A DNA stretch of 64,000 nt from Streptococcaceae bacterium (GTDB taxonomy: Bacteria > Bacillota > Bacilli > Lactobacillales > Streptococcaceae): the NCBI GenBank assembly GCA_902363395.1, contig CABIZZ010000001.1, positions 1,426,001 to 1,490,000 on the forward strand, read 5' to 3'. This document shows positions 41,204-52,107 of this stretch, piece after piece. Every line of letters starts with the position of its first letter. The stretch's first letter is position 1. Made by a program: the position numbers and the translations under genes. Below the pieces are notes generated by a model. That model made no database searches. It was not told where the DNA came from and was given only the letters and a program-made list of their open reading frames with translations.

Positions 41204-41935
41204 TTAATCATCGATAGCTGCAAAGCCATCATTGAGCAAAGCAACATCGGCCCTCATTCCACTTTCATCAAAGAGAATGCCATGGAGGACGCCACCATAA
41301 ACAGCTCCACCATCCATACCAATCTTCCCATCTTCGGTCACCCAGAGTTTTTTGGTTCCAATCTTTTGATCCAAGAGATAGTGGACGGGAGTATGACCAA
41401 AAACAATGGTCTTCCCTGTCTGATTGGTCGCTTCATGGAAGGGTTGGCGAATCCAGACTTTCTGATAATCCGTCGTTTCATGCCAATCCGTTAGGGTTAA
41501 GTCAAGGCCAGCATGCACAAAAATATAGTGTTCTGTTTCATAGACAAAAGGAAGCGAACGGATGAAAGCAACTAGGTCCCCACAAGTCTCTTGCACGCGC
41601 CGAGCATCCTCCACTCCATCTACTGGTGCTGTGAGGGGGCGACCAAGCAAAGAGTTAATCGTGGTATCACCACCATTTCGTCGGTAATGGTCGTAGCGTT
41701 CGGTCGGGTTATCAATCCAGGCTAAAAACATGTATTCGTGGTTCCCAGAAAGACAGATTGCCCCTTGCTGTTCGACAAAATCTTTGACCAGTTCGATCAC
41801 TCTACGACTATTTTCTCCACGGTCTATCAGATCTCCGAGAAAAACCAACTGGGACTGACCATCCCAATGGGTCATCAGTTCCTCTAGCATACCGGCTTTT
41901 CCATGAATGTCTCCCACTACGAAATAGCTTTCCAT
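41204..41935 (-). CDS. Metallophosphoesterase (PPP/ApaH-like phosphatase)
   Basis: A 243-aa PPP-family enzyme with all metal motifs: GDIHG (8-12), GDLIDRGENS (near 34), SGNHEYM (near 59) and a later FGHTPV and histidine. Relatives act as protein serine/threonine phosphatases or as dinucleoside polyphosphate hydrolases, and the sequence does not decide between them. It starts 16 nt after recN and probably belongs to the same transcript. Confidence 0.85.
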   Translation of the reverse strand: MESYFVVGDIHGKAGMLEELMTHWDGQSQLVFLGDLIDRGENSRRVIELVKDFVEQQGAICLSGNHEYMFLAWIDNPTERYDHYRRNGGDTTINSLLGRPLTAPVDGVEDARRVQETCGDLVAFIRSLPFVYETEHYIFVHAGLDLTLTDWHETTDYQKVWIRQPFHEATNQTGKTIVFGHTPVHYLLDQKIGTKKLWVTEDGKIGMDGGAVYGGVLHGILFDESGMRADVALLNDGFAAIDD

Positions 41936-41951
41936 ATCGGTTCCTTTCTTC

Positions 41952-43616
41952 TTAGGACGGCCGTTTTAGCAATTGCTCTGCCTGCATGCGGGCTGCTTCT
42001 GTCACATCTTCACCAGCTAGCATCTTAGCGACTTCTTCGACCCGCTCTTCATGACTGAGCAAGCGAACGGTCGAAACCGTTGAATATTCATCGCTCACCT
42101 TTTCGATAAAGAATTGGTAATCGGCTACTGCAATGACCTGAGGCAAATGAGAGATTGCTAGCACCTGACCATAACGTCCAATCTTATAAATCTTCGAAGC
42201 AATGGCTTGCGCCACCCGACCAGATACACCTGTATCCACCTCGTCAAAGACAATACTGGTCTTACCTTCTTTCCGTGAAAAGGCTGACTTGATGGCCAAC
42301 ATAAGACGGGACAATTCTCCACCTGAGGCGACTTTTACTAAAGGCTTAAAGTCCTCTCCAGGGTTGGTTGAAATATAAAACTCAACCGTTTCGTTTCCTT
42401 CCCGATTAAACTTAGATGGGGTAAAACGCACTTGGAAACGGGCTTTTTCCATATAGAGATCCGCCAATTCCTGCTGGATCTCTGCTTCCAGCTCTTGGGC
42501 CAAGGCATGACGCCCTTGACTCAGTTCTTTAGCCAAGGCCACCAACTGTCCTTCCATAGACTTGAGTTCTTTCTCTAAGTCTTCAGAGGAGGTGCCTCCT
42601 CCTGTTAATAGGCTATATTCCTTGCTAATTTGATCCAGGTAATCAAGGACATCCTTTACCTGACCACCGTACTTACGAGTAATTGAATGGATCAGGTCTA
42701 GTCGAACTTCCACCTGCATCAAGCGGTTGCCGTCAAAGTCCAATCCATCTACCAGATCCTCCAAGCGCTTGGTCAAATCCTCCAGAGTATAGTAGTTCTC
42801 AGCCAGTTGATCAGACAAGGCCTTGTAGTCTGCATCATACTCTTCGATGCTTTGCAGATCATTCATGGCCGACCGCACATTGCTAAGGCTGGAGAAGTCT
42901 TCTGCATCCAGCATGGCATAAGCATTGCTTAGAGTATCTGCAATCATCTTATGGTTGAGCAGGCGTTGCCGTTCTTGCTCTAACTGGACATCTTCATCTA
43001 AGGACAGGGCTGCTGCCTCGATTTCCGAAATCTGGTATTCCAACATTTCGATCCGAGCTTGGTTTTCCTGGTTATTTTTTTGGATCTGCAAGACCTGCTT
43101 GCGCAAGGCCTTGTAATTCTCAAAGGTCTCTCTATAGGCCTTCTTAGTCGCAAAAAAAGTATCCTCCCCAAAGCTATCCAGCATTGCGATATGCAAGGGA
43201 GCCCGCATCAGTTCTTCCTGATCGTGCTGGCCATGAATATCTACCAAATGCTGGCCAACGGCCTTGAGAACGGAGAGGTTAACCATCTGCCCATTGATCC
43301 GGCTAACACTCCGACCATTCTGGAAAATTTCTCTGCGAATAATCAACTCCTCTGCCCATTCTAAGCCCTGCTCTTCAAATATCTGCTGAAGGGCAGGGTT
43401 TTCGTCAATGGCAAAGAGGCCTTCAATCTCAGCCTTAGGAGCACCGTGACGGATGACATCGGTCGTCGCCCGGCTCCCCAGCATCATATTCATGGCATCG
43501 ATAATGATGGATTTTCCTGCTCCAGTTTCACCGGTTAAAACCGTCATTCCTGTTTCAAAATTCAGAGCGATTTCTTCAATGATGGCAAAGTTCTTAATTG
43601 AAATTTCTAATAGCAT
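41952..43616 (-). CDS. recN: DNA repair protein RecN
   Basis: A 554-aa SMC-like ATPase for double-strand break repair. Walker A GETGAGKS (29-36), the DIHGQHDQEELM Q-loop region, central coiled coil, the SGGELSRLMLAIK signature and Walker B VFDEVDTGVSG. The neighbours tlyA, argR and recN are the usual Gram-positive order. It starts 7 nt after argR. Confidence 0.97.
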   Translation of the reverse strand: MLLEISIKNFAIIEEIALNFETGMTVLTGETGAGKSIIIDAMNMMLGSRATTDVIRHGAPKAEIEGLFAIDENPALQQIFEEQGLEWAEELIIRREIFQNGRSVSRINGQMVNLSVLKAVGQHLVDIHGQHDQEELMRAPLHIAMLDSFGEDTFFATKKAYRETFENYKALRKQVLQIQKNNQENQARIEMLEYQISEIEAAALSLDEDVQLEQERQRLLNHKMIADTLSNAYAMLDAEDFSSLSNVRSAMNDLQSIEEYDADYKALSDQLAENYYTLEDLTKRLEDLVDGLDFDGNRLMQVEVRLDLIHSITRKYGGQVKDVLDYLDQISKEYSLLTGGGTSSEDLEKELKSMEGQLVALAKELSQGRHALAQELEAEIQQELADLYMEKARFQVRFTPSKFNREGNETVEFYISTNPGEDFKPLVKVASGGELSRLMLAIKSAFSRKEGKTSIVFDEVDTGVSGRVAQAIASKIYKIGRYGQVLAISHLPQVIAVADYQFFIEKVSDEYSTVSTVRLLSHEERVEEVAKMLAGEDVTEAARMQAEQLLKRPS

Positions 43617-43623
43617 CTCTCTC

Positions 43624-44055
43624 CTACCATTCCATCAATCGTTGTTCGATAAACTGAGCCTTTTCTTCCGAGCGGGCTACAATCAAAATACTATTGTCGT
43701 CTGAAATCATGCTAAAGATGATGTCATCAAAATCTTCTTGTAGATGCCGTTTGACTAGATAGGCTGTCCCTGGGACAAGCTTGAGGGTCAAAAAACTCCC
43801 CATGCGTTCAAAGGATTGAAGATTATTTTCTGCTAATTTTCCACTATGTTGGACGCGTGGCAATTCATAGACATAGGCTGAACCTTTTAAAGGCGTTTTA
43901 ATAATCCCCAACTCTTTGATATCTCGGGAAACAGTCGCTTGTGTCGCAGAAATTCCAGCTTCTCTCAGATGTTCGACAATGGCATCCTGAGTACCCACTT
44001 TATTTTCTCGGATAAAGCGGCGTATTTTTTCTAATCGGTTTTGTTTACTATTCAT
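43624..44055 (-). CDS. argR: Arginine repressor ArgR/AhrC
   Basis: A 143-aa regulator: N-terminal winged helix with SATQATVSRDIKELGI, and a C-terminal arginine-binding domain (GSFLTLKLVPGTAYLVKRHL, IFSMISDDNSILIVARSEEK). I start at the ATG at 44055, which overlaps the tlyA stop by 8 nt; a longer form from 44094 would add 13 unlikely residues. The classic GDDT motif is altered to SDDNS, so arginine sensing may differ from the standard; streptococci usually carry several ArgR paralogues. Confidence 0.88.
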   Translation of the reverse strand: MNSKQNRLEKIRRFIRENKVGTQDAIVEHLREAGISATQATVSRDIKELGIIKTPLKGSAYVYELPRVQHSGKLAENNLQSFERMGSFLTLKLVPGTAYLVKRHLQEDFDDIIFSMISDDNSILIVARSEEKAQFIEQRLMEW

Positions 44056-44863
44056 GTTTAAAGTCAGTATGGGCTTTTTCGACAACTGCCGCAAACTCTT
44101 GCAGTTGAAGACGATCTTGCCCAGTATTTTTTTCTAGATAAAGTAAAAATTCAATATTGCCATGGCCCCCTTGGATCGGTGAATAATACACTCCCAAGAC
44201 GGAGAAGCCATGTTCTAAGGCAAAGCCTTGAACCTGTTCCAGGACGGACAGATGGACCTTGGCATCCTTGATAATCCCATTTTTCCCAATCTGCTCCCGA
44301 CCAGCTTCAAACTGGGGTTTGACAAGGGCGACCACCTGGCCTCCCTCTTGTAAAATCCCATGGAGGGCTGGCAAGATGAGGTTGAGGGAAATAAAGCTAA
44401 CATCAATGCTAGCAAAGCTTGGAGTTTGCTCAAAATCCTCAGACGTCGCATAGCGGAAGTTGAACTGCTCCATCGAGATGACACGAGGATCCTGACGAAG
44501 CTTCCAAGCCAACTGATTGGTCCCAACATCAACTGCATAGACCAAGGCAGCCCCATTTTGGAGCATAACATCCGTAAAGCCTCCTGTAGAAGCCCCAATA
44601 TCCAGTGTGACCTTATCCTGCAGGTCAATCTCAAAAAGGTCCAAGGCCTTTTCTAACTTGAGACCACCGCGACTGACATATTTGAGTTTTTCACCCTTGA
44701 GTTTTAATTCTGTCGCTTCATCAATTTTTTCGCCTGGTTTATCAAAGCGCTCGCCATTATGGACCGCAACGACCAGACCAGCCATCACACCGCGTTTGGC
44801 CTGCTCCCGGGTTTCAAATAATCTCTGCTTGTAGGCCAGTACGTCAACTCTTTCCTTCGCCAT
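44048..44863 (-). CDS. tlyA: TlyA family rRNA 2'-O-methyltransferase
   Basis: A 271-aa protein with an N-terminal S4 RNA-binding domain ([33 protein letters not shown]) and an FtsJ-like methyltransferase domain (LDIGASTGGFTDVMLQNGA, YAVDVGTNQLAW, ASIDVSFISL, VKPQFEAGR). TlyA proteins methylate cytidines in rRNA, and some act as haemolysins by report. The start overlaps ispA by 20 nt. Confidence 0.92.
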   Translation of the reverse strand: MAKERVDVLAYKQRLFETREQAKRGVMAGLVVAVHNGERFDKPGEKIDEATELKLKGEKLKYVSRGGLKLEKALDLFEIDLQDKVTLDIGASTGGFTDVMLQNGAALVYAVDVGTNQLAWKLRQDPRVISMEQFNFRYATSEDFEQTPSFASIDVSFISLNLILPALHGILQEGGQVVALVKPQFEAGREQIGKNGIIKDAKVHLSVLEQVQGFALEHGFSVLGVYYSPIQGGHGNIEFLLYLEKNTGQDRLQLQEFAAVVEKAHTDFKHE

Positions 44864-45731
44864 GAATTCTAAGTCTTTCTATAATCTTTTTGATTCCAGT
44901 CCCGTCGAAGTCTACCTGCTGAGAGATGCGATCGAGCAAGTCCTCACAGGCGTCTAGCTCCCGGTCCAAATAAGCCTGAGCTCCATCTAGACCAAGGAGG
45001 GCAGGATAGGTTGATTTTTCAGCTTGCAGGTCCTTCTGAGGGGTTTTCCCTAAGGAAGCAAAATCAGCAGTCACATCCAAAATATCATCCCGAATCTGGA
45101 AGGCCAAGCCTAAATGGAGGCCAATTTCCTCTAAGAGAGTCGCAACAGCTGGCTCAAGCCCTAAGAGGAACCCTGTTGCTTGGAATGGATAGGCGAGCAG
45201 TCGCCCGGTCTTATTGGCATGGATGACTTGCAACTGGTCCAAGGTCAGGCTCGCTCCTTCCCCTTCCATATCCAAGACTTGGCCTGCCACCATCCCAGCT
45301 GTCCCTGAAGCATCCGATAACAGGGCAATCAGTTGCACCCTGATAGAAGCTGGAAGGTCTGCCTCTGCCACACAGCCAAAGGCATCTAAGAAGAGCGAGT
45401 CTCCTGCTAAGATGGCTAGGTCTTCACCAAACTTTTTATGGTTGGTCAATTGACCACGACGATAATCATCGTCATCCATGGCTGGTAAATCATCATGGAT
45501 CAAGCTTCCCGTATGAATCATTTCAAGAGCGGCTGCCACCTGAAAATGAGCCTCAAGGATAGGAGCATGAAAAGCCTCCAGCAACTCCAATAAGAGCAAA
45601 GGTCGGATCCGTTTCCCCCCTGCATGGACTGAATAAAGGATGGATTCTACCAAGCGGGGAGCTATTTGTTTGGCCTCGTAGAAGCCTTCAATCGCTTTTT
45701 CAACCCCTTGCAGTTTTTCTTCTAGAATCAT
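44844..45731 (-). CDS. ispA: Farnesyl/geranyl diphosphate synthase
   Basis: A 295-aa trans-prenyl synthase for the isoprenoid pathway that feeds undecaprenyl phosphate. The two aspartate-rich motifs are [14 protein letters not shown] and [23 protein letters not shown] is conserved. It overlaps xseB by 4 nt and tlyA by 20 nt, in the usual xseA-xseB-ispA-tlyA-argR-recN order. Confidence 0.95.
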   Translation of the reverse strand: MILEEKLQGVEKAIEGFYEAKQIAPRLVESILYSVHAGGKRIRPLLLLELLEAFHAPILEAHFQVAAALEMIHTGSLIHDDLPAMDDDDYRRGQLTNHKKFGEDLAILAGDSLFLDAFGCVAEADLPASIRVQLIALLSDASGTAGMVAGQVLDMEGEGASLTLDQLQVIHANKTGRLLAYPFQATGFLLGLEPAVATLLEEIGLHLGLAFQIRDDILDVTADFASLGKTPQKDLQAEKSTYPALLGLDGAQAYLDRELDACEDLLDRISQQVDFDGTGIKKIIERLRIHGEGKS

Positions 45732-45940
45732 ACTAGTTCCGTTTCTGAGCCATCTGCTTGCATCACCTTGACCAAGGTCTTTTCAGCCTGATCAAGCGTT
45801 TCTTGCAAGTCTTTTGATAGCTTCATTCCTTTCTGAAACTCTGAGATGGCCTCTTCGAGGGGCACTTGCCCACTTTCCAACTTTTGGACAATCGCTTCCA
45901 AATCAGCTATATTTTCTTCAAATTTCTTTTCTTTCGACAT
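45728..45940 (-). CDS. xseB: Exodeoxyribonuclease VII small subunit
   Basis: A 70-aa helical protein with the XseB pattern [20 protein letters not shown] and [16 protein letters not shown]. It binds the large subunit encoded upstream, whose gene it overlaps by 23 nt. Confidence 0.95.
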   Translation of the reverse strand: MSKEKKFEENIADLEAIVQKLESGQVPLEEAISEFQKGMKLSKDLQETLDQAEKTLVKVMQADGSETELV

Positions 45941-47258
45941 GCTTTACCTCTACTTCTACTTGCCCATCCCGCATGACTAGCGTCAAGGCATCCTTTTCTT
46001 TGATTGTATCCACGCTATCCAAAACCTGATCTCCAGCCTGTACCAAGGCGTAGCCTCTAGCCACGATGCGACTGGTATCCAACATCAAGAGAGCTTCCGA
46101 TAGGCGCTTGGCATCTGCCACTTTTGTCTGGTAGAGCTCCTTGATTTTCAAGGTCAGCAATCGCTCCATCTGGAGAATCTGGTCTCGATAACGCTCGAGC
46201 TGATGCTGTGGTGTTTGAGAGACCAATCGATGGCGGAGTTCTTGTAACTGGCGGCTATTTCTGGTAACCGACTCTGACACAGCCTGTTTCAATCGCAACT
46301 GAATCTGATCCAGCTTTTGCAGATAAGAATCGTACAGCCGCTCTGGCTGACGGAAGATGACCGATTGGCTCAATTTTTGCAGGCGTTCCCGATGATAGAC
46401 TAAGCGGTTGCGCATAGCGGTTGCCATCCGCCCTTCCTGCTTCTGCAAATGATTGAGCAGGTCCAACTTGGTCACAGGCGTTGCCAACTCAGCCGCAGCT
46501 GTAGGAGTTGCTGCCCGGCGATCTGCGACAAAGTCTGCCAGAGTAGTATCTGTCTCATGCCCCACACTGGAAATAATGGGAATTCTAGACTCAAAAATAG
46601 CCCGCACAACTGGCTCTTCATTAAAGGCCCATAGGTCCTCGATGGAGCCACCACCACGACCGATGATCAAGACATCTAGGTCCGCCCGATCATTGGCCTT
46701 TTGGATATTGGTGACAATTTCTTGAGCCGCTCCCTCTCCTTGTACCTTGGTTGGAAAAAGGAGAATCTCCACGCCCGGAAAGCGCCGCGAAACAGTGGTG
46801 ATAATATCGCGAATAACGGCCCCACTCTGACTGGTAACAACCCCAATTTTCTTGGAGAACTGGGGGATAGCCTGTTTGAACTTCTCTTGAAAAAGGCCTT
46901 CTTCTTGAAGTTTCTTTTTCAACTGCTCAAACTGAATGGCTAAAGCGCCGACGCCATCTGGTTCCGCCTTTTCGATGACAATAGAATAACTGCCACTTGG
47001 CTCATAGAGTTGGATCCGACCGATGACATTGATCTTCATGCCTTCTTCGAGCTCAAAGCCGAAACTCTTATAAATCCCTGCCCAGACAGTCGCCTGGATC
47101 ACAGCTTTTTCATCCTTTAAAGAAAAATACTGGTGATTGGGACGCTTACGGAAATTCGAGACCTGACCCGTCAAATAGACCCGCTCTAGATAGGGGTCCT
47201 TATCAAATTTTAACTTGAGGTATTTGGTCAGACTGGATACCGATAAATACTCTGACAT
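45918..47258 (-). CDS. xseA: Exodeoxyribonuclease VII large subunit
   Basis: A 446-aa nuclease. N-terminal OB fold ([31 protein letters not shown]), catalytic region with [32 protein letters not shown] and [23 protein letters not shown], then a coiled-coil C-terminus. First gene of the six-gene operon that ends with recN and probably the phosphatase. Confidence 0.96.
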   Translation of the reverse strand: MSEYLSVSSLTKYLKLKFDKDPYLERVYLTGQVSNFRKRPNHQYFSLKDEKAVIQATVWAGIYKSFGFELEEGMKINVIGRIQLYEPSGSYSIVIEKAEPDGVGALAIQFEQLKKKLQEEGLFQEKFKQAIPQFSKKIGVVTSQSGAVIRDIITTVSRRFPGVEILLFPTKVQGEGAAQEIVTNIQKANDRADLDVLIIGRGGGSIEDLWAFNEEPVVRAIFESRIPIISSVGHETDTTLADFVADRRAATPTAAAELATPVTKLDLLNHLQKQEGRMATAMRNRLVYHRERLQKLSQSVIFRQPERLYDSYLQKLDQIQLRLKQAVSESVTRNSRQLQELRHRLVSQTPQHQLERYRDQILQMERLLTLKIKELYQTKVADAKRLSEALLMLDTSRIVARGYALVQAGDQVLDSVDTIKEKDALTLVMRDGQVEVEVKHVERKEI

Positions 47259-47333
47259 AGATCCCCTTTCACACGGAAAATTCTAGTATAAATTATACCA
47301 AAAATAAGCGGAAAAAGCTGATTCTACCTACGG

Positions 47334-47363
47334 AAAAAGCCCCAGATTTCATCATCTGAGACT
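47334..47363 (-). terminator. Terminator of nnrD
   Basis: Minus strand AGTCTCAGAT pairs with ATCTGGGGCT (wobbles) and is followed by TTTTT. Confidence 0.65.
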
Positions 47364-47370
47364 TGATTGT

Positions 47371-48225
47371 TTATTGGCCTTTGGAAAGGCAAATTTTCCT
47401 CATCCATTTTGGAATTTCTTGACTAATCGCGGTCGGTAAAACCACATAGGCATTCTTGCTCAAGTCTTCTGCAATAGCTGAGTGAAGGTGAGTAGCAACT
47501 ACCACGAGCTCATAGAGGCTAACTTGTGGAAATTGTCCCGCAAAGCCTGCAATCATGCCTGCCAAGGTATCACCCATTCCTCCAGTTGCCTGGTAGGGCC
47601 CTCCAACGATTAGTTGGTAATAATCGGCTTGCCCTTGTTGCCAAATCTTGGTCTGGGGACCCTTTTGGACCAGAATACTGGCTGGAGGAAGTTGGGACAG
47701 AGACTGCCTTGTTGCTTCTTCCCCTTGGTCTGCAATTGCTAGACCTGACATGGCCTCCCATTCTTTTTGATGCGGAGTAAAGACCAGTTGAGCTGGAGGA
47801 AGAGAAAGTCCTAAGCGAGTATAGAGGCTAATGGCTCCACCATCTAGAATGAGCACTTGATGAGGTTGAACTCTTTCAAAAACAAGTTCTACAAGGTGTA
47901 CCCCTAGCTCATTAGCATTGAGTCCTGGTCCCAATAAAATGACGCCCGCTTTTGCGATTTGCTTAGCCAACAATTCTTGGTCCGTCACAGCAAAAGCCAT
48001 GGCTTCAGGTAGCTGACTATGGAGGGCAGGGATATTCTCGCGGTCTGTCGCAACCGTGACAAGGCCCGCTCCACTATGAACCGCTGCGAGGGCTGCCATG
48101 ATAATGGCTCCACCATAGGGATAAGTCCCTCCTATCAAGAGCAGACGCCCATAGTCTCCCTTATAGGAGTCTGACTGACGGCTAAGGATAACTTGTTGCA
48201 GCAATGTTTGGTTAACTCTTAACAT
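47371..48225 (-). CDS. nnrD: ADP-dependent NAD(P)H-hydrate dehydratase
   Basis: A 284-aa YjeF C-terminal-type repair enzyme that restores damaged NAD(P)H hydrates. Motifs are GDYGRLLLIGGTYPYGGAII, VILLGPGLN, LILDGGAISLY, VFTPHQKEWEAM and GGMGDTLAGMIAGF. It is the stand-alone dehydratase without the epimerase domain, as in other streptococci. Own terminator. Confidence 0.92.
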   Translation of the reverse strand: MLRVNQTLLQQVILSRQSDSYKGDYGRLLLIGGTYPYGGAIIMAALAAVHSGAGLVTVATDRENIPALHSQLPEAMAFAVTDQELLAKQIAKAGVILLGPGLNANELGVHLVELVFERVQPHQVLILDGGAISLYTRLGLSLPPAQLVFTPHQKEWEAMSGLAIADQGEEATRQSLSQLPPASILVQKGPQTKIWQQGQADYYQLIVGGPYQATGGMGDTLAGMIAGFAGQFPQVSLYELVVVATHLHSAIAEDLSKNAYVVLPTAISQEIPKWMRKICLSKGQ

Positions 48226-48267
48226 AAGCGTCCCTTCTTTCTCCCTCTATTTTACCACGTTTAGGCT

Positions 48268-48299
48268 AAAAAAAGGCAGGAAGCGAAGTTCCTACCTTA
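48268..48299 (-). terminator. Terminator of folD
   Basis: Minus strand GGTAGGAAC-TTCG-CTTCCTGCC followed by seven T, about 58 nt after the stop. Confidence 0.8.
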
Positions 48300-48357
48300 A
48301 AAATCTTTCTAATCATTCTACAGATACAAACACTGTCCCGAGGCCATCCAAGTTCAC

Positions 48358-49212
48358 CTATTTTTTCAACGCCCGAACAGCTGCCTCATAGGTCTGAGAC
48401 ATGAGCATGGTAATGGTCATAGGACCAACGCCACCTGGAACCGGAGTGATGTGACTAGCCAGAGGAGCTACTTGTTCATAGTCGACGTCTCCACAGAGCT
48501 TCCCATTTTCATCACGGTTCATCCCGACATCGATAACGACTGCTCCCTCTTTAACAAAGTCAGCTGTCACAAATTTGGCACGACCGATCGCCACCACTAA
48601 GATATCTGCTTTTCTAGCAATTTTTGCCAAATGATGAGTCCGCGAATGGGTCAAGGTCACCGTTGCATTTTTTGCTAGGAGAAGCTGGGCCATCGGTTTC
48701 CCCACGATGTTGGAACGGCCAATGACGACTGCATTTTTCCCTTCGACATCGATATCATATTCTCGGAACATTTCCATAATCCCTGCTGGTGTAGAGGGAA
48801 CCATGACTGGATTTCCTGCCCAAAGATGTCCCATATTGAGAGGATGGAAGCCGTCGACATCCTTATTAGGATCAATAGCTAACAAAACTGCCTCATCGTC
48901 AATATGGGCTGGTAGAGGCAACTGGACTAAAATACCATGCCAGACTGGATCCTGATTGTAGCGGTCAATGAGGGCCAACAAGTCCTCTTGGGAAATGTTT
49001 TCTGGTACTCGAACCACTTCACTTCGAAATCCTGCTGCCAAAGCTGACCGTTCTTTATTGCGGACATAGACCTGGCTAGCTGGGTTTTCTCCCACCAAAA
49101 TCACTACCAAGCCTGGGACCTGACCAGTCTCAGCCTTTAAGCGAGCGGTTTTCTCAGCCAATTCCCCTTGCAATTTTACTGCCAAGGCCTTCCCATCAAT
49201 TACATGTGTCAT
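48358..49212 (-). CDS. folD: Methylenetetrahydrofolate dehydrogenase/cyclohydrolase
   Basis: A 284-aa bifunctional enzyme of one-carbon metabolism. Marks are [18 protein letters not shown] (catalytic Tyr and Lys), [48 protein letters not shown] and [12 protein letters not shown] start at the ATG at 49212, giving the family length; an in-frame start at 49233 adds seven residues without a better site. Confidence 0.96.
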   Translation of the reverse strand: MTHVIDGKALAVKLQGELAEKTARLKAETGQVPGLVVILVGENPASQVYVRNKERSALAAGFRSEVVRVPENISQEDLLALIDRYNQDPVWHGILVQLPLPAHIDDEAVLLAIDPNKDVDGFHPLNMGHLWAGNPVMVPSTPAGIMEMFREYDIDVEGKNAVVIGRSNIVGKPMAQLLLAKNATVTLTHSRTHHLAKIARKADILVVAIGRAKFVTADFVKEGAVVIDVGMNRDENGKLCGDVDYEQVAPLASHITPVPGGVGPMTITMLMSQTYEAAVRALKK

Positions 49213-49327
49213 CTCAATCTCTTTTCTATTCAATATCTTCTCTATTATATCAGATTTGTGAACCTGCTCCTAACACTTCTTGATTAGACAAGGTTATAAG
49301 AAGAAACTATAACTATTTTCTTCCAAC

Positions 49328-49356
49328 AAAAAAGAGACTAGATGCTCTAGACTCTT
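49328..49356 (-). terminator. Terminator of the DUF1797 gene
   Basis: Minus strand GAGTCTAGAG-CATCTAGTCTC stem followed by six T. Confidence 0.8.
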
Positions 49357-49368
49357 GATTGATACTTC

Positions 49369-49599
49369 TTAGTACAACAATTCGTAGATCTCCATTGCGA
49401 TTAAGTCAATGCTATCGAATGTATAGGTCTCACGCGCTTCTACATCACGAAGAGTAAATACTGATCCATTTTCTTCATCATAGTTGTAAGCTACTTCAGC
49501 AACTACAACCCCTTCACGTTCAAAATTACGTTTTAAGTTTCCACCGTCTTTCGTCATCGCTTCCAAACGGCTGATAATTCGTACCAAATGTGATTCCAT
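49369..49599 (-). CDS. DUF1797 (YkuJ-like) family protein
   Basis: A 76-aa small cytosolic protein with the DUF1797 pattern: HLVRIISRLEAMTKDGGNLK, then RNFEREGVVVAEV, YNYDEENGSVF and TYTFDSIDLIAMEIYELL. The family is common in Firmicutes and its role is unknown. Single gene with a terminator; divergent from clpE. Confidence 0.88.
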   Translation of the reverse strand: MESHLVRIISRLEAMTKDGGNLKRNFEREGVVVAEVAYNYDEENGSVFTLRDVEARETYTFDSIDLIAMEIYELLY

Positions 49600-49728
49600 T
49601 TTGATTCTCCTATTTACTTTCTACTCTCCTATTTTATCATAAAAGAAGGAGGAAATTCCAATAAAAATCAACTTTTCCGCTATTTTCCTCTTTATTCCAT
49701 GCCTAAAACCGGACTTCATACTAAATTC

Positions 49729-49786
49729 TTGCAAACTTTTAGAATACTGCTATAATGAAACTATAAAAGTTTGACTATTTCTGACC
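49729..49786 (+). promoter_or_regulatory. clpE promoter with CtsR box
   Basis: TTGCAA (49729-49734), 16-nt spacer, TGC plus TATAAT (49751-49756). Just downstream, 49770-49786 read on the minus strand is GGTCAGA-AAT-AGTCAAA, close to the CtsR consensus of two GGTCAAA heptads 3 nt apart. CtsR bound there would block transcription until heat or protein stress. Confidence 0.8.
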
Positions 49787-49828
49787 AATAGTTTTTACAC
49801 TTTTTACCCTAGAGAAAGAGGTAAGAGA

Positions 49829-52096
49829 ATGCTTTGTCAAAACTGTAAAATCAATGATTCAACCATTCATCTTTATACGAACGTGAATGGCCACCAACAA
49901 CAAGTAGACCTTTGCCAGAACTGCTATCAAATTATGAAAACGGATCCTAACAATAGTCTACTCGCAGGATTAAACCAACAAAATCGCGGAGGACGGGATC
50001 CTTTTGAAGATTTCTTCAATCAACTAGGAAACTTCCAAGCGCCGCAAGAACCCCAAACCCCTCCGACCCAATCTGGAGGAGGCTATGGTGGTGGAAATGG
50101 CTATGGCTCAAATGGGAACGGTCGTTCTTCAGGACCAAGCAGACCCCAAGCTAAACAACAACCAAAGGGCCTCCTAGAAGAGTTTGGAATTAACGTTACT
50201 GAAATTGCTCGTCGTGGGGATATCGATCCGGTCATTGGCCGTGACGATGAAATTCTTCGCGTCATTGAAATCCTCAACCGTCGAACCAAGAACAACCCTG
50301 TCCTGATTGGGGAACCCGGTGTCGGAAAAACAGCTGTTGTAGAAGGGCTAGCGCAAAAGATTGTCGATGGGGATGTTCCTCACAAATTGCAAGGCAAGGA
50401 AGTCATTCGCTTAGACGTTGTCAGCCTCGTTCAAGGAACTGGGATCCGAGGGCAATTTGAAGAGCGCATGCAACAATTGATGGAGGAAATCCGTCGCCGG
50501 GAAGATGTGATTTTGTTTATCGATGAGATCCATGAAATTGTCGGTGCCGGATCTGCTGGTGATGGCAATATGGATGCTGGAAATATCCTCAAACCAGCTC
50601 TCGCTCGTGGTGAATTGCAATTAGTCGGTGCGACAACCCTCAATGAATACCGAATTATCGAAAAAGATGCCGCCCTTGAACGCCGGATGCAACCCGTTAA
50701 GGTCGACGAACCTACAGTGGAAGAAACCATCACCATCCTCAAAGGCATTCAAAAGAAATACGAGGATTACCACCACGTCCACTACACCGATGGTGCAATC
50801 GAAGCTGCGGCTCTCCTTTCCAATCGCTATATCCAAGACCGCTTCTTGCCAGACAAGGCCATTGACCTCTTGGACGAAGCCGGCTCTAAGATGAACTTGA
50901 CCCTCAATTTTGTCGATCCCAAAGTCATTGACCAACGCTTAATTGAAGCCGAAAATCTCAAGGCTCAAGCGACGCGTGATGAAGACTTTGAAAAGGCAGC
51001 CTACTTCCGCGACCAAATCGCTAAGTACAAAGAAATGCAAGGGCAACAGGTCACTGACCAAGATACGCCAGTCATTAGCGAAAAGACTATCGAACACATC
51101 GTCGAGCAAAAGACTAATATCCCAGTTGGCGATTTGAAAGAAAAAGAACAATCCCAATTGATTAATTTGGCAGCTGACTTGAAGGCTCATGTCATCGGTC
51201 AAGATGAGGCTGTTGAAAAAATTGCTAAGGCCATCCGTCGCAACCGGGTAGGACTTGGAACGCCCAACCGTCCAATCGGTAGCTTCCTCTTTGTTGGACC
51301 AACTGGTGTCGGGAAGACCGAGTTGTCCAAGCAATTGGCCATCGAACTCTTCGGATCTGCTGACAGTATGATTCGCTTTGATATGAGTGAATATATGGAG
51401 AAACATGCCGTTGCCAAATTGGTCGGTGCTCCTCCAGGCTACGTCGGCTATGAAGAAGCAGGCCAGCTGACTGAAAAGGTGCGTCGCAACCCATACTCTC
51501 TCATCCTCTTGGATGAGGTCGAAAAGGCCCACCCAGATGTCATGCATATGTTCCTCCAAGTCTTAGACGATGGGCGCTTGACAGATGGACAAGGCCGAAC
51601 GGTGAGCTTCAAAGATACCATTATCATTATGACTTCCAATGCGGGAACTGGAAAAGCGGAGGCCAACGTCGGCTTTGGGGCAGCTCGTGAAGGTCGTACC
51701 AATTCTATCCTAGGTGAACTGGGGAACTTCTTCAGTCCAGAATTCATGAACCGGTTTGACGGCATCATTGAATTCAAAGCCTTGTCTAAGGAAAACCTCC
51801 TTCAAATCGTCACTCTCATGTTAGACGATGTCAACCAACGCTTAGCCCACAATGATATCCACCTGGATGTTACCGATAAGGTCAAGGAGAAACTGGTTGA
51901 CCTAGGCTACGATCCGAAAATGGGGGCACGTCCACTCCGTCGCACCATTCAAGACTATATTGAAGATGCCATTACAGATTACTACCTAGAAAATCCTAGT
52001 GAGAAAGATCTGAAGGCTGTCATGACCAGCAATGGGAAGATTTGCATCAAAGGAAAGAGCAAACCTACGAACGAAGCAGAAAAAGGAACTGAATAA
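49829..52096 (+). CDS. clpE: ATP-dependent Clp protease ATPase subunit ClpE
   Basis: A 755-aa Clp/Hsp100 unfoldase. The N-terminal zinc finger has CQNC (3-6) and CQNC (29-32), the ClpE hallmark, followed by a Gly/Gln-rich linker. First AAA+ domain: Walker A GEPGVGKT, Walker [15 protein letters not shown]-like coiled coil ([19 protein letters not shown] type) links to the second AAA+: Walker [12 protein letters not shown], Walker [14 protein letters not shown]. It feeds ClpP and is induced by stress through CtsR. The ATG has AGAGGTAAGAG upstream. Confidence 0.97.
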   Translation: MLCQNCKINDSTIHLYTNVNGHQQQVDLCQNCYQIMKTDPNNSLLAGLNQQNRGGRDPFEDFFNQLGNFQAPQEPQTPPTQSGGGYGGGNGYGSNGNGRSSGPSRPQAKQQPKGLLEEFGINVTEIARRGDIDPVIGRDDEILRVIEILNRRTKNNPVLIGEPGVGKTAVVEGLAQKIVDGDVPHKLQGKEVIRLDVVSLVQGTGIRGQFEERMQQLMEEIRRREDVILFIDEIHEIVGAGSAGDGNMDAGNILKPALARGELQLVGATTLNEYRIIEKDAALERRMQPVKVDEPTVEETITILKGIQKKYEDYHHVHYTDGAIEAAALLSNRYIQDRFLPDKAIDLLDEAGSKMNLTLNFVDPKVIDQRLIEAENLKAQATRDEDFEKAAYFRDQIAKYKEMQGQQVTDQDTPVISEKTIEHIVEQKTNIPVGDLKEKEQSQLINLAADLKAHVIGQDEAVEKIAKAIRRNRVGLGTPNRPIGSFLFVGPTGVGKTELSKQLAIELFGSADSMIRFDMSEYMEKHAVAKLVGAPPGYVGYEEAGQLTEKVRRNPYSLILLDEVEKAHPDVMHMFLQVLDDGRLTDGQGRTVSFKDTIIIMTSNAGTGKAEANVGFGAAREGRTNSILGELGNFFSPEFMNRFDGIIEFKALSKENLLQIVTLMLDDVNQRLAHNDIHLDVTDKVKEKLVDLGYDPKMGARPLRRTIQDYIEDAITDYYLENPSEKDLKAVMTSNGKICIKGKSKPTNEAEKGTE

Positions 52097-52107
52097 TCGC
52101 ATTCAAA

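Noticed and set aside
50939..51559. 206-codon minus-strand frame
   Set aside because: Antisense shadow within clpE with no ribosome site or family resemblance.
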